From positions 1 to 35,683 of the forward strand of contig JAAYIQ010000052.1 of assembly GCA_012523365.1 (NCBI GenBank): a stretch of DNA of 35,683 nucleotides, in the 5' to 3' direction. The notes under the pieces are model-generated. The model saw nothing but the letters and a program-made list of their open reading frames with translations, did not search any database and was not told the origin of the DNA. The position numbers and the translations under genes were made by a program. The stretch comes from Clostridiaceae bacterium. Lineage in GTDB: Bacteria > Bacillota > Clostridia > Saccharofermentanales > Saccharofermentanaceae. Below, in pieces: positions 1 to 7,815 of this stretch (its first letter is position 1; every line of letters starts with the position of its first letter).

Positions 1-1249
1 AGATCCGGTCCAGCTCCTCCAGATATTTACTGTAAAGAAGGGAGGACTTTACGACGGAAGCGATTTTTTCTTCTCCGGCGGGCCCGATCAGACTCTGCGG
101 AGGAAGGACGAGCGCACGTTCGACGACCGAGGGAACACCCTTGGCGTCAAGGAAACTGACGAGCGCCTCTCCGGTTCCCAATTCCGTCAAAACGGTCTCG
201 GTATCAAAGTTCTCATTGACGCGAAAAGACTGCGCGGCCGCTCGGATATTTTTCTGTTCGGCCGGCGTGTACGCGCGTAATGCGTGCTGGACACGGTTCC
301 CGAGTTGAGACAGGACAACCTGCGGGATATCCGCGGGGCTCTGAGTCACGAAGTAGACACCGACGCCCTTGGAACGAATCAAGCGGATGACTTGCTCAAC
401 CTTCTCAATCAGGTACTTCGGCGCATCATTAAAAAGCAGATGCGCTTCATCGAAAAAGAAGATCATCTTCGGTTTCTCAAGATCTCCGACCTCCGGAAGC
501 ACCTCGAAAAGCTCCGACAGGAGCCAGAGCACGAAGGTCGAATAGAGAAGCGGCCTCGAGTAAAGATCGACCGCGTGAAGGATATTGACCATACCCTTAC
601 CGTTCGCGTCGGTCTTCATCCAGTCTGAGATATCGAAGCTCGGTTCGCCGAAAAAATGCGCGGCGCCCTGATCTTCCAGGAGTGCGATACTCCTCTGGAT
701 TGCGCCGATGGTGACTTTGCTGACCGTGCCGTGCGAGAGAATAAATTCGTCGGCGTGATCGCCGACATACTGCAACATCAGACGCAGGTCCTTGAGATCC
801 AGCAGAAGAAGACCCTGCTCGTCCGCGATGCGGAAAACCATCGAAAGGACCGCGCGTTGAACATCGGACAAATCGAGCATCCGACCGAGCAGAAGGGGTC
901 CCATCTCGGAGACTGTCACGCGCAAGGGATGGCCGTTTGCGCCGAATACATCGAAAAATTCGGTCGGGTATGCCTTATAACTCCAGTCCGTGATCCCGAA
1001 CCGGGCGATCCGTTCTTTGAGTTTGTCATTTTCGACTCCGGGAAGGCACAGACCCGACATATCCCCCTTGATATCGGCCAGAAAAACCGGGACGCCCAAG
1101 TCGGAGAACGACTCGGCGATGACCTTCAGCGTGACGGATTTTCCCGTGCCGGTCGCGCCGGCGATCAGGCCGTGGCGGTTCGCCATGGTCGGATGCAGGA
1201 CACAGCGGGTTTTTTCTCCCGCGATCCAGAGGTCATTGTCAATTCTCAT
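1..1249 (-). CDS. HerA-like/DUF853 ATPase (3' end outside window)
   Basis: Predicted P-loop ATPase of the HerA/FtsK-like DUF853 family, cytosolic, related to DNA-pumping ATPases; its exact job in bacteria is poorly defined. I read the minus strand from ATG at 1249. Residues 31-38 form a Walker A motif (GATGTGKS) and residues 263-270 a Walker B motif (IFFFDEAH), and the N-terminal phrase [15 protein letters not shown] is typical of the family. A GGGAGG ribosome site lies about 8 nt upstream. About 416 codons are visible and the reading frame is still open at position 1, so the C-terminal part is missing only because the window ends. The gene is divergent from the VanY-like gene, with 115 bp between the two starts. 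The family call is firm; the biological role is not. Confidence 0.9.
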   Translation of the reverse strand, partial: MRIDNDLWIAGEKTRCVLHPTMANRHGLIAGATGTGKSVTLKVIAESFSDLGVPVFLADIKGDMSGLCLPGVENDKLKERIARFGITDWSYKAYPTEFFDVFGANGHPLRVTVSEMGPLLLGRMLDLSDVQRAVLSMVFRIADEQGLLLLDLKDLRLMLQYVGDHADEFILSHGTVSKVTIGAIQRSIALLEDQGAAHFFGEPSFDISDWMKTDANGKGMVNILHAVDLYSRPLLYSTFVLWLLSELFEVLPEVGDLEKPKMIFFFDEAHLLFNDAPKYLIEKVEQVIRLIRSKGVGVYFVTQSPADIPQVVLSQLGNRVQHALRAYTPAEQKNIRAAAQSFRVNENFDTETVLTELGTGEALVSFLDAKGVPSVVERALVLPPQSLIGPAGEEKIASVVKSSLLYSKYLEELDRI

Positions 1250-1281
1250 GGTGTGGGTACCTCCCGGGACGTTATGTTGTT

Positions 1282-1287
1282 ATTCTA
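1282..1287 (-). promoter_or_regulatory. Possible -10 box for the HerA-like gene
   Basis: On the minus strand TAGAAT (5 of 6 to TATAAT) lies 33 nt upstream of the ATG at 1249. No convincing -35 box is seen at 16-18 nt, so this is tentative. Confidence 0.3.
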
Positions 1288-1364
1288 TCGCAATTTCCCG
1301 AAGCGCGAAAGGTTCGGATGAATCAGGCGTTGCCGTTCCGCAAATCAAGTGGTACCCTTGTTTC

Positions 1365-2207
1365 ATGAAAAAAAGTAAAGGCGTCGCCGTTGCCGTCGCG
1401 GTTCTTATTCTAATCGGATTACTCCTGCTCGTGTTGGGGAACGCGGACAGGATTTCGGCTTTTCTCGGTTTCTGGGGACCCGGCGCCGAATGGACGGTCG
1501 TCGAGTACGTTCCGGAGGAGCTTCGCGTTTTTACGGCGGAGGAGCCGGGAGACATTGTATTCAATGAAGCTCTTCTTCTGATCAACACGGAGCACCCTGT
1601 TTCGGAGGAGCGAGGCTTTTCGGTCGGCTTCTATAAGGAAACCGATGTGCTGATGAACGAGGCGATGCTTTTCGATTACGCGAGGCTGAGCGCGGCGGTG
1701 ACCGAGGAAACCGACGATAAGCTTTATGTGATGTCGTCGTACCGTACCTTTGATGAGCAGAGGGCGCTTTATGAGGAGGATCCGGGCATCGCGGCGGAGC
1801 CCGGGACGAGCGAGCATCACAGCGGGCTCGCTTTGGACGTTTATGTGTATCAATACGCTGGCGCGGGGTTTGCGGATTCCAAAGCCGGCCGCTTCGTGAA
1901 CGCGCATTGCCATGAGTACGGTTTCATCATCCGTTACCCGATGGGGAAGGAAAAAATCACGGGGTTTCCGTTTGAACCGTGGCACATCCGCTATGTCGGA
2001 CAACCGCACGCCCGATACATCACACTCAACCGATTGACGCTGGAAGAATATCTGGAGCGGCTCGGGGTGGGCTTGTTCTATGAATTTGAGGGTTGGGTGA
2101 TCACACGGCAGGCAGGACCGGATTTTATGTTGCCGGTCGGTGCCTCGAACATCACCGTATCCGAGGACAACACAGGCTACTATGTGATCACCTTTCTTGC
2201 CGGTTGA
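1365..2207 (+). CDS. VanY-family D-alanyl-D-alanine carboxypeptidase, membrane anchored
   Basis: Zinc D,D-carboxypeptidase (peptidase M15B/VanY fold) expected to trim the terminal D-Ala from peptidoglycan stem peptides outside the membrane. The 280-residue protein has one N-terminal membrane segment (about residues 5-25). The family signature SxHxxGxAxD is present at 149-158 (H151 and D158 as zinc ligands), SSYRT at 124-128 is the usual substrate-binding loop, and EPWH at 204-207 supplies the catalytic Glu and the third ligand H207. A C-terminal tail of about 60 residues follows the catalytic domain and may be a small extra module. ATG 1365 is chosen because the hydrophobic anchor follows directly, but no good ribosome site precedes it; the frame stays open upstream to 990. 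The gene's last 27 nt are duplicated directly downstream. Confidence 0.87.
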   Translation: MKKSKGVAVAVAVLILIGLLLLVLGNADRISAFLGFWGPGAEWTVVEYVPEELRVFTAEEPGDIVFNEALLLINTEHPVSEERGFSVGFYKETDVLMNEAMLFDYARLSAAVTEETDDKLYVMSSYRTFDEQRALYEEDPGIAAEPGTSEHHSGLALDVYVYQYAGAGFADSKAGRFVNAHCHEYGFIIRYPMGKEKITGFPFEPWHIRYVGQPHARYITLNRLTLEEYLERLGVGLFYEFEGWVITRQAGPDFMLPVGASNITVSEDNTGYYVITFLAG

Positions 2208-2250
2208 TATATGGGTTTATGTGATCACCTTTCTTGCCGGATGATATAAT
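2181..2250 (+). repeat. Imperfect 37-bp tandem duplication across the end of the VanY-like gene
   Basis: A 23-bp block at 2181-2203 (TATGTGATCACC...GCCGG) recurs exactly at 2218-2240, a 37-bp period. The first copy contains the gene's last codons and its TGA stop followed by TATATG. The second copy reads TGATATAAT at 2242-2250, which is an extended -10 promoter element for the next gene. Confidence 0.9.
2242..2250 (+). promoter_or_regulatory. Extended -10 promoter for the DUF4203-like gene
   Basis: TGATATAAT matches the extended -10 pattern TGnTATAAT. The best -35 at 17 nt is TGATCA (2222-2227), only 3 of 6, which is usual for extended -10 promoters. It lies about 40 nt upstream of the ATG at 2292 and was created by the 37-bp duplication. 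Confidence 0.55.
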
Positions 2251-2291
2251 GGACACAGGTTGGAATTGAACCGAGAGGGAGGACGAAGCGA

Positions 2292-3059
2292 ATGCTGACA
2301 TTTACTCTTTTGATATCACTGGGTCTCGGAATCATCCTGTGCTTCATGGGATATCGATTCTTTCGGGTCGCGATGGCGCTCGGCGGATTTGCGATCGGCG
2401 CGGCGATCGGTTATTTTATTTATCCCTTTGTCGCGGAGCACTTGCCCGACGCGGGGAACGGCTTATGGCTCCTGGCTTTTATGGGGCTCGGCGGCATTCT
2501 CCTGGCGTTTCTGTCGTACTCGATTTATAAGGCGGCTCTGTTCTATATCACTGCGCTGTTTACCGCGTTTATCGTTATCAAGACGTTTTTGCTCGGCTTC
2601 GGGGGAATCGGCGTGGCCGCCTTCATCAAGACGATCCTCGGGAAGACGGCGATCTCCGGAAGCGCGGATATGATCACTGACTTCAAGGTTTCGGATAAAG
2701 GCACGGTCGGAGACCTGATCGCTAAAGCTCTGAAGATGCTTCCCGGAGAAACCCAGACGGAAAAACTGCTCGCGGTTCTCTTAACGGCGCTGATTGCCGG
2801 CGCGATCGTCGGGATCATCGTGGTTATCATGCAGAAGCCCGCGATTATCGTGGTGACCTCGGTGATGGGTGCGTTTTTGACCGCACAGGGACTTTGTTCC
2901 CTTCTGGAAAGCTTTGAGCAGATGGACTTACGGGCCGAGACCGTGATCGCGAATTTTACGGTCGGAGGCGAGAACCTTGTCCTCTCGACACTTCTGATGT
3001 TGGTCCTCTGCGCGATCGGCATTGCGGTTCAGTTCAAAACGACCAAGAAAATGAAATGA
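2292..3059 (+). CDS. DUF4203/TMEM198-like multi-pass membrane protein
   Basis: Integral membrane protein of 255 residues and unknown function. It is very hydrophobic, with roughly seven predicted spans (about 1-25, 28-48, 58-78, 82-105, 160-185, 188-205 and 230-250). The Gly-rich N-terminal segment (GYRFFRVAMALGGFAIGAAIGY) resembles the DUF4203/TMEM198 type of fold; this is a recollection of family character, not a search. A polar stretch of about 50 residues (about 110-160) sits between the fourth and fifth spans. The ATG at 2292 follows a GGGAGG ribosome site by about 8 nt. The gene has its own extended -10 promoter. The final codons and TGA stop seed a four-copy short tandem repeat downstream. 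Confidence 0.7.
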   Translation: MLTFTLLISLGLGIILCFMGYRFFRVAMALGGFAIGAAIGYFIYPFVAEHLPDAGNGLWLLAFMGLGGILLAFLSYSIYKAALFYITALFTAFIVIKTFLLGFGGIGVAAFIKTILGKTAISGSADMITDFKVSDKGTVGDLIAKALKMLPGETQTEKLLAVLLTALIAGAIVGIIVVIMQKPAIIVVTSVMGAFLTAQGLCSLLESFEQMDLRAETVIANFTVGGENLVLSTLLMLVLCAIGIAVQFKTTKKMK

Positions 3060-3060
3060 C

Positions 3061-3122
3061 GGAGATGAAATGCCAGGAGATGAAATGCTAGGAGATGAAA
3101 TGACCCGGAGATGAAATGACCC
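3061..3122 (+). repeat. Four-copy 15/16-bp tandem repeat after the DUF4203-like gene
   Basis: Units GGAGATGAAATGCCA (3061-3075), GGAGATGAAATGCTA (3076-3090) and two copies of GGAGATGAAATGACCC (3091-3106, 3107-3122). The gene itself ends in ATGAAATGA at 3051-3059, so the repeat core copies the last codons plus stop. Each unit holds a GGAG and an ATG. Confidence 0.95.
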
Positions 3123-3140
3123 GGAATCGGTAATTTGTCC

Positions 3141-3170
3141 ATAAAGGCCCGGATTTTCCGGGCTTTTATT
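3141..3170 (+). terminator. Rho-independent terminator after the DUF4203-like gene
   Basis: A hairpin of about 13 bp, core GCCCGGA / TCCGGGC with a TTT loop at 3154-3156, runs from 3141 to 3169 and ends in CTTTTATT. It closes the DUF4203 transcript just before the sulP promoter. Confidence 0.85.
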
Positions 3171-3184
3171 GTGCCGCGAAGTCG

Positions 3185-3213
3185 TTGACACCGGTATGCG
3201 ACAAGCCTATATT
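3185..3213 (+). promoter_or_regulatory. Sigma-70-type promoter of the SulP gene
   Basis: A perfect -35 TTGACA (3185-3190), a 17-nt spacer and a -10 TATATT (3208-3213, 5 of 6). Transcription would start near 3220, about 44 nt before the ATG at 3264. Confidence 0.8.
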
Positions 3214-3263
3214 TTGTTCTTAATGAATGCTTGATATTATATTCGGGGGGATCGTCGGGGCGT

Positions 3264-4976
3264 ATGCAACAGATATTCAATCCCAAGATTTTATCCACTA
3301 TGAAGGGTTATACGCGCGAGCAGTTTGTGAAAGACGTGGTCGCGGGCATCATCGTCGCGATCATCGCCCTGCCGCTCTCAATCGCACTGGCGATCGCTTC
3401 CGGGGTTTCGCCCGAGAAAGGCATCTACACCGCTGTGATCGCCGGGTTCCTGACCTCTCTTCTGGGCGGGAGCCGCGTCCAAATCGGCGGACCGACGGCG
3501 GCGTTCATGGTCATCGTGTACGGAATCGTCGCCGAGCACGGAGTCGACGGACTGATGATCGCGACCCTGATGGCGGGTATCATGTTGATCCTTTTCGGAG
3601 TCGCAAAGCTCGGTTCGGTCATTAAGTATATTCCTTACCCGATCGTTACCGGCTTCACCGGCGGTATCGCCGTCAGTATCTTCACATCACAAATCAAGGA
3701 TTTCACGGGAATGGACGCCGGAGCCCTGCCGCCCGAATTTATCGAGAAGTGGAAGGTGTATATCGAGAACATTTCAACCGTCCGATTCGAGGTCCTGGGC
3801 GTCGGCGCACTCGCGCTTCTGATCATGATCGTCTGGCCGAAGATCAACAAGAAGATCCCGGGTGCCTTGCTCGCTCTGGTGATCGCATCGGCGATCGTCG
3901 CCGTATTCAAATTGGATGTTCCGACCATCGGCAGTGTATACGAGAACATCTCGTCGTCTCTGCCGCCCTTTACGATTCCGTCGTCCTTTTCGATCGAAAA
4001 GATTTCGGCCCTGATCGGGCCGGCCTTTACGATTGCTTTTCTCGGCGCCGTCGAGTCTCTCTTGAGCGCTGTCGCTTCGGACGGAATGATCGGCAGTAAA
4101 CACCGCTCGAACACCGAACTGATTGCGCAGGGCATCGCGAATGCTGCTTCCTCGCTCTTCGGAGGAATCCCCGCGACCGGCGCGATCGCCAGAACGGTCG
4201 CCAACATCAAGAACGGCGGGCGTACGCCCGTAGCCGGTATGGTGCACGCAGTGGTCCTTCTTCTTGTACTACTGTTTCTCATGCCTTTGGCCAAGCTGAT
4301 CCCGCTTACCGCGCTCGCGGCCGTCCTCCTGATCGTCGCGTATAACATGAGCGAATGGAGGTCGTTCGCGGAGCTGATGAAAGCACCCAAGAGCGATATC
4401 CTGATCCTCTTGACCACGTTCACGCTTACTGTCTTTTTCGACCTGGTCATTGCGATCCAGGCCGGTATCGTTCTCGCCGCCATTCTGTTCATGAAGAGAA
4501 TGGGCGATGTCTCGGAGGTTCGGGTCCGGAATATGGATGCCGGTGAGGAAGAGCTTTCCGGAAAGAAAGCGTCGACTGCGGAAGAGGAGGAGGGGCGTTT
4601 GCCGGAAGGCAAGCAGTATCGCCACATCCTGATCTACGAGATCAACGGCCCCTTTTTCTTTGGGGCCGCAGACAAATTTCTGGAAGCCTCGAGCCGGGTC
4701 GGCGAAAAGACGCGGGTACTGATCATCAAGATGAAGCACGTCGTCGCGATGGACGCGACCGCTCTTCAAGCTTTTCGAGGATTGATCAAGCGTTGCGAGA
4801 AGCAGTCGATCGACGTCATCCTGACAGGTGTACCCAAACAGCCCGCAGAGCTTCTCGAGCGGTCCGGCATTCTCGACAGGATCGGAAAAGACCGGGTATT
4901 CCCCGGCCTGACGCCCGCGATCAAATATGTGGAAGAGCAATATATTCAAGAGGAGTCCGCGAACCGAGCCTCATAG
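3264..4976 (+). CDS. SulP-family anion transporter with STAS domain
   Basis: Secondary anion transporter of the SulP/SLC26 family (substrates in the family: sulfate, bicarbonate, C4-dicarboxylates; not predictable here). The 570-residue protein begins with the family's first span (DVVAGIIVAIIALPLSIALA, about residues 24-43), continues through a 12-14 span core with the conserved IGGPTAAF segment in span 3, and ends in a cytosolic STAS domain at about 452-550 carrying MDATAL. The length is normal for the family. ATG 3264 is preferred; the frame also opens at a TTG at 3231, and ATG 3300 lacks a ribosome site. Weak G-rich ribosome sites lie at 3245-3260. Transcribed alone from a strong promoter and convergent with the epimerase gene. 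A DauA-like dicarboxylate transporter is as possible as a sulfate permease. Confidence 0.92.
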   Translation: MQQIFNPKILSTMKGYTREQFVKDVVAGIIVAIIALPLSIALAIASGVSPEKGIYTAVIAGFLTSLLGGSRVQIGGPTAAFMVIVYGIVAEHGVDGLMIATLMAGIMLILFGVAKLGSVIKYIPYPIVTGFTGGIAVSIFTSQIKDFTGMDAGALPPEFIEKWKVYIENISTVRFEVLGVGALALLIMIVWPKINKKIPGALLALVIASAIVAVFKLDVPTIGSVYENISSSLPPFTIPSSFSIEKISALIGPAFTIAFLGAVESLLSAVASDGMIGSKHRSNTELIAQGIANAASSLFGGIPATGAIARTVANIKNGGRTPVAGMVHAVVLLLVLLFLMPLAKLIPLTALAAVLLIVAYNMSEWRSFAELMKAPKSDILILLTTFTLTVFFDLVIAIQAGIVLAAILFMKRMGDVSEVRVRNMDAGEEELSGKKASTAEEEEGRLPEGKQYRHILIYEINGPFFFGAADKFLEASSRVGEKTRVLIIKMKHVVAMDATALQAFRGLIKRCEKQSIDVILTGVPKQPAELLERSGILDRIGKDRVFPGLTPAIKYVEEQYIQEESANRAS

Positions 4977-5006
4977 TCCGATCAAGGCGCCCGTTCAAGG
5001 GGCGGA

Positions 5007-6008
5007 TCAGACCGGCGTCCGAAAATTCAACATCAGCACCTTGTCGATCCAGGCGTCCCAGTCCGGGTCCGGAACCTGAAGCTCCGGTCTCATCATTAAT
5101 TCGCCGACGGACTGCCGGATCCCTTCGTCGAAGCGGATCGTTGCCGTGAAGCCGGGCACCAGACGCTTGATTTTTGAATTGTCGAAAACGACGCTGTGCG
5201 CCTTATCTCCGTTGAGCGGTCCGTCGAGAGACGAATCCAGACGAACGAGCATATCCGTCGAAATATGCGCGATCTTGGGCTCGACACCGAGCGCGTTACC
5301 GATACTCTTATAGATCTGATTCCACGTGAGCGACTCGTCGGAGGTGATATGCACCGTCTCGCCGATCGCGTGCGTATTCCCCATCAATCCGATAAAGCCC
5401 TTGGCGAAATCAACGCTGTGCGTTACGGTCCAAAGTGAGCTTCCGTCTCCGTGGAGGATCACGGCTTTCCCGTTTCTCATTCGCTCAATCTCGGTCCAGG
5501 GCCCCTTCGGGCTGTGAAACGAAAGAGGGATCGATCCGTCCGCATACGTATGACTGGGCCGGACGATCGTGATCGGGAAACCGTTCTGGCGGTATTGCGT
5601 GTTCAGATATTCCTCACAGGCGATCTTAGCCTGCGAGTATTTCCAATAGGGGTTACTGACCGGTGTACTCTCGGTGATGGCGTAATGTGAAAGCGGCTTC
5701 TGGTAGATCGACGCGGAGCTGATGAAAATATACTGACCGCATCGCCCCTCGAAAAGTCGCACATCGCGATGGACCTGTTCGGGCACAAAAGCAATAAAGT
5801 CCGCTACGACATCGAAACTTTCGTCGCGAATCAGAGAGAGTAATTCGTCTTCATTACCGATATCACAGGTGATCTGGCGAATGTCGGAGGGGACGTCATC
5901 CACATGATTTCCCCGGTTCACCAGAGTCAGCTCCCAGTCTGTCCGGGACAAGGCGCGCGTGATGGACATACTGATGGTCCCGGTACCGCCGATAAACAAA
6001 GCCTTCAT
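5007..6008 (-). CDS. NAD-dependent epimerase/dehydratase-like SDR protein
   Basis: Extended short-chain dehydrogenase/reductase of 333 residues, probably acting on a nucleotide sugar or similar substrate in the cytosol. The N-terminal Rossmann motif is GGTGTIS (7-13), an atypical form shared with plant CSP41-like and isoflavone-reductase-like proteins. The catalytic triad is S97/S98 and the YxxxK pair Y124/K128 (YSQAK). The sequence IFISSASIY precedes it in the usual place. ATG at 6008 is chosen over the in-frame TTG at 6020, because a GAGGTG ribosome site lies 4 nt upstream of 6008 and overlaps the TTG. The gene stands alone, with its own extended -10 promoter. The family is clear; the substrate is unknown. 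Confidence 0.88.
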   Translation of the reverse strand: MKALFIGGTGTISMSITRALSRTDWELTLVNRGNHVDDVPSDIRQITCDIGNEDELLSLIRDESFDVVADFIAFVPEQVHRDVRLFEGRCGQYIFISSASIYQKPLSHYAITESTPVSNPYWKYSQAKIACEEYLNTQYRQNGFPITIVRPSHTYADGSIPLSFHSPKGPWTEIERMRNGKAVILHGDGSSLWTVTHSVDFAKGFIGLMGNTHAIGETVHITSDESLTWNQIYKSIGNALGVEPKIAHISTDMLVRLDSSLDGPLNGDKAHSVVFDNSKIKRLVPGFTATIRFDEGIRQSVGELMMRPELQVPDPDWDAWIDKVLMLNFRTPV

Positions 6009-6061
6009 AATGCACCTCAAATCAAATCAACACTGCGGAATCTTCATTGGGTAACAAGGAC

Positions 6062-6067
6062 ATTATA
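6062..6067 (-). promoter_or_regulatory. Extended -10 promoter of the epimerase gene
   Basis: On the minus strand TATAAT is preceded by TGT, giving TGnTATAAT. No clear -35. The leader to the ATG at 6008 would be about 47 nt. Confidence 0.6.
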
Positions 6068-6161
6068 ACACGAATAAATCCCGGGAATTCTCGGAGAAAG
6101 AAGCTTCCGATCCCACGAAGACCCCGTCGCCCAATAAATAAATGCTGTTATAAAGTAAGAC

Positions 6162-6190
6162 TTGATTTATATCGCGGACGGACTTACAAT
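6162..6190 (+). promoter_or_regulatory. Candidate promoter of an intergenic small RNA
   Basis: TTGATT (6162-6167), a 17-nt spacer and TACAAT (6185-6190, 5 of 6). It points away from the epimerase gene into a region with no plus-strand ORF worth calling, and a hairpin plus terminator-like palindrome follow within 100 nt. Confidence 0.5.
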
Positions 6191-6196
6191 CGGCAT

Positions 6197-6297
6197 GTGA
6201 TGTCTGTTCAAGGCCCCCTTAAACAGACAGGCATTTGTACGGGGGTACGTAAGGCAAGGGCGATGCGCATATGCGCATCGCCCTTGTCCGTTTTCTC
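6197..6297 (+). ncRNA. Candidate structured small RNA with C-rich loop
   Basis: No protein is likely here. A transcript starting near 6197 would fold into hairpin 1 (TGTCTGTT 6201-6208 with AACAGACA 6222-6229, plus four inner pairs and a C-rich loop, CCCCC at 6214-6218), hairpin 2 (GTAC 6237-6240 with GTAC 6245-6248, loop GGGG) and a terminator-like perfect palindrome at 6255-6286 followed by TCCGTTTTC. The CCCCC and GGGGG loops could pair with one another, or the C-rich loop could pair with ribosome binding sites, as in C-rich regulatory RNAs of Firmicutes such as FsrA and RsaE. Expression is inferred only. The palindrome may instead serve the minus-strand operon ending at 6319. Confidence 0.45.
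6255..6286. terminator. Perfect 32-bp palindrome, probable terminator
   Basis: Two 16-nt arms with no spacer: CAAGGGCGATGCGCAT and its exact reverse complement. On the plus strand it is followed by TCCGTTTTC, a modest T-tract; on the minus strand, downstream of the exporter gene, the tail is T-poor (CCTTACGT). It best fits plus-strand termination, but could work on both. Confidence 0.65.
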
Positions 6298-6318
6298 GTA
6301 AGTTTCCGGCAAAAGAAG

Positions 6319-6813
6319 CTAAAGCAGAAAATTCATGAAGCCGAGGACTCCGTAAGAAATCGCGGTAACAATGACGCCTGCGATCATGACGCCGAGCGTG
6401 ACGGCCAGCATCGCGTCCCGGAACCGCATCTCGAAAATCGATGCGATCCCCGCGCCTGTCCATGCTCCGGTTACCGGAAGCGGAATAGCGACAAAGAAAA
6501 CCAGACTCCAGAACGTGACGCCCTTCATTTTCTCGGCTTTTCTGACGAAGCGTGCCTCAAATCGCTCGACGAGCTTCCTCGGCTTCTCATACTTGCGCAT
6601 AAAATCAAAGACCTTTCGCACAAAAAGAAGTATGATCGGCACGGGCGCCAGATTTCCGGCGACGGCCAACAGATAGTTCTGCCAAAAGGCAAGTCCCAGC
6701 GGGAGCCCGACAAACGGAATCGCTCCGCGCAATTCCACGATCGGGATCATCGAAACGATGAAGACCGCAATCGGTCCGTACGGTTTAAAAAATTCTATGA
6801 TCGCATCTTTCAT
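6319..6813 (-). CDS. Small multidrug export-type membrane protein (Sm_multidrug_ex family)
   Basis: Integral membrane protein of 164 residues from the family named putative small multidrug export protein (PF06695); real substrates are not established. Two diagnostic segments are visible: ELRGAIP at 27-33, next to the first membrane span, and PLPVTGAWTG at 111-120, a re-entrant-looking segment. About four to five hydrophobic stretches (12-26, 44-66, 100-118, 134-160) flank a basic cytosolic loop (67-98). Its ribosome site GGAGG lies 5 nt before the ATG at 6813. It is the last gene of a three-gene minus-strand operon, 27 nt after the hydroxyacid dehydrogenase. Confidence 0.85.
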   Translation of the reverse strand: MKDAIIEFFKPYGPIAVFIVSMIPIVELRGAIPFVGLPLGLAFWQNYLLAVAGNLAPVPIILLFVRKVFDFMRKYEKPRKLVERFEARFVRKAEKMKGVTFWSLVFFVAIPLPVTGAWTGAGIASIFEMRFRDAMLAVTLGVMIAGVIVTAISYGVLGFMNFLL

Positions 6814-6840
6814 GTCCGCCTCCGCGCTGCAAAACTGGAA

Positions 6841-7815
6841 TTAGAATACCACATTTTCCGGTTTTCCCCTGATAAAAGCGCGCAAATTGGCATACGCGGT
6901 ATCAATCAGTCGCGCGCGCGTTTCTTTGGGCGCCCAGGCAATGTGAGGCGTGATCACGCAGTTTGGCGCGTAAAGCAGCGGATTTTCAGGCTTGGCCGGC
7001 TCGACGGATAAGACATCGACCGCGACGCCCGCAAGCTTTCCGGATCGTAAAGCCTCCGCTACGGCCGTCTCGTCGAGAAGCGGACCGCGCGCCGCATTGA
7101 TCAGGTATGCACCGTCCTTCATCCGGGCGATACTCCCGGCGTTGATAAGATTCCGTGTCTGCTCCGTCAACGGACAATGAAGGGACAGAAAATCAGATTT
7201 CGCGAAAAGCGCCTCCGCAGATACCAGTACGGGTCCCGCCGGATCTCCCTCTGGCAAAGGCTGTCCTTCGGTCCCGGGCCTTCCGGAGGCGATCACGGTC
7301 ATCCCGAGTTCCCGCGCGATCCGCGCGACGCGTCCGGCGATCCTGCCGTAGCCGTACAGACCGAGTGTCTTCCCGAGAAGTTCCGTCAACGGCCCGTCCC
7401 AGAAACAAAAATGCGGCGTGCGCATCCATTGTCCGTCATGGACGAGACGGTTGTGGTGTCCGACGCGATTGGAAAGTTCCAAAAGCAGAGCTATCGTCGC
7501 CTGTGCCGTCGCCATCGTAGCGTATTCGGGGATGTTGGTGACGGTGATCCCGAGCTCCGCGGCACTTTTTACATCGATCACGTTGTACCCCGTCGCGAGA
7601 ACACCGAGATACTTTAATCCGGGCAACGAAAGAAGTCGTTCCCGATCAAAAGAGACTTTGCTGGTCAAGACGATATCCGCATCGCCGATTCGTTCCCCGG
7701 CGAGCGGTTCCGGTGTGTGATCATAGACGGTCAGCGGACCGAACTCCTCAAAGGCGGACCACAAAAGGTCGCCGGGGTTCATCGTGTAACCGTCCAGGAC
7801 CACTACTTTACTCAT
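6841..7815 (-). CDS. D-2-hydroxyacid dehydrogenase (glycerate/hydroxypyruvate reductase type)
   Basis: Cytosolic NAD(P)-dependent D-2-hydroxyacid dehydrogenase of 324 residues, normal for the family. The nucleotide-binding loop is GYGRIAG at 155-161. The catalytic residues are R243 (AARGP), E272 (VEP) and H291 (TPHIAW). The C-terminal lid (GYTMNPGDLLWS at the N-terminus, PENVVF at the end) resembles HprA-like glycerate dehydrogenases, so hydroxypyruvate or a related 2-oxoacid is a likely substrate, but this is inference. The start ATG overlaps the stop of the upstream oxidoreductase gene by 4 nt (ATGA), and no strong ribosome site is seen, which indicates translational coupling. It is not closely similar to the LdhA-type protein at 23069-24103. 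Confidence 0.93.
   Translation of the reverse strand: MSKVVVLDGYTMNPGDLLWSAFEEFGPLTVYDHTPEPLAGERIGDADIVLTSKVSFDRERLLSLPGLKYLGVLATGYNVIDVKSAAELGITVTNIPEYATMATAQATIALLLELSNRVGHHNRLVHDGQWMRTPHFCFWDGPLTELLGKTLGLYGYGRIAGRVARIARELGMTVIASGRPGTEGQPLPEGDPAGPVLVSAEALFAKSDFLSLHCPLTEQTRNLINAGSIARMKDGAYLINAARGPLLDETAVAEALRSGKLAGVAVDVLSVEPAKPENPLLYAPNCVITPHIAWAPKETRARLIDTAYANLRAFIRGKPENVVF

Noticed and set aside
990-1364. Upstream in-frame extension of the VanY-like gene
   Set aside because: It overlaps the oppositely coded HerA-like gene and has no signal-peptide or domain character.
1330-1365. Leaderless promoter (TTGCCG-17-TACCCT) directly before the VanY-like start
   Set aside because: The -10 is poor and the idea rests mainly on the lack of a ribosome site.
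3029-3298. Minus-strand reading frame with FHLLAFHL repeats
   Set aside because: Produced by the 15/16-bp tandem repeat read backwards; no ribosome site and it crosses a terminator and a promoter.
4977-5008. GC-rich inverted repeat (CGCCC/GGGCG with flanking GATC) between convergent genes as a terminator
   Set aside because: Only 5 bp of continuous stem and no T-tract on either strand; too weak to list as a feature.
6197-6297. Match to the known 6C RNA family
   Set aside because: Only one loop is C-rich, with five C, and the second loop is G-rich; 6C RNAs are actinobacterial with two C-runs.
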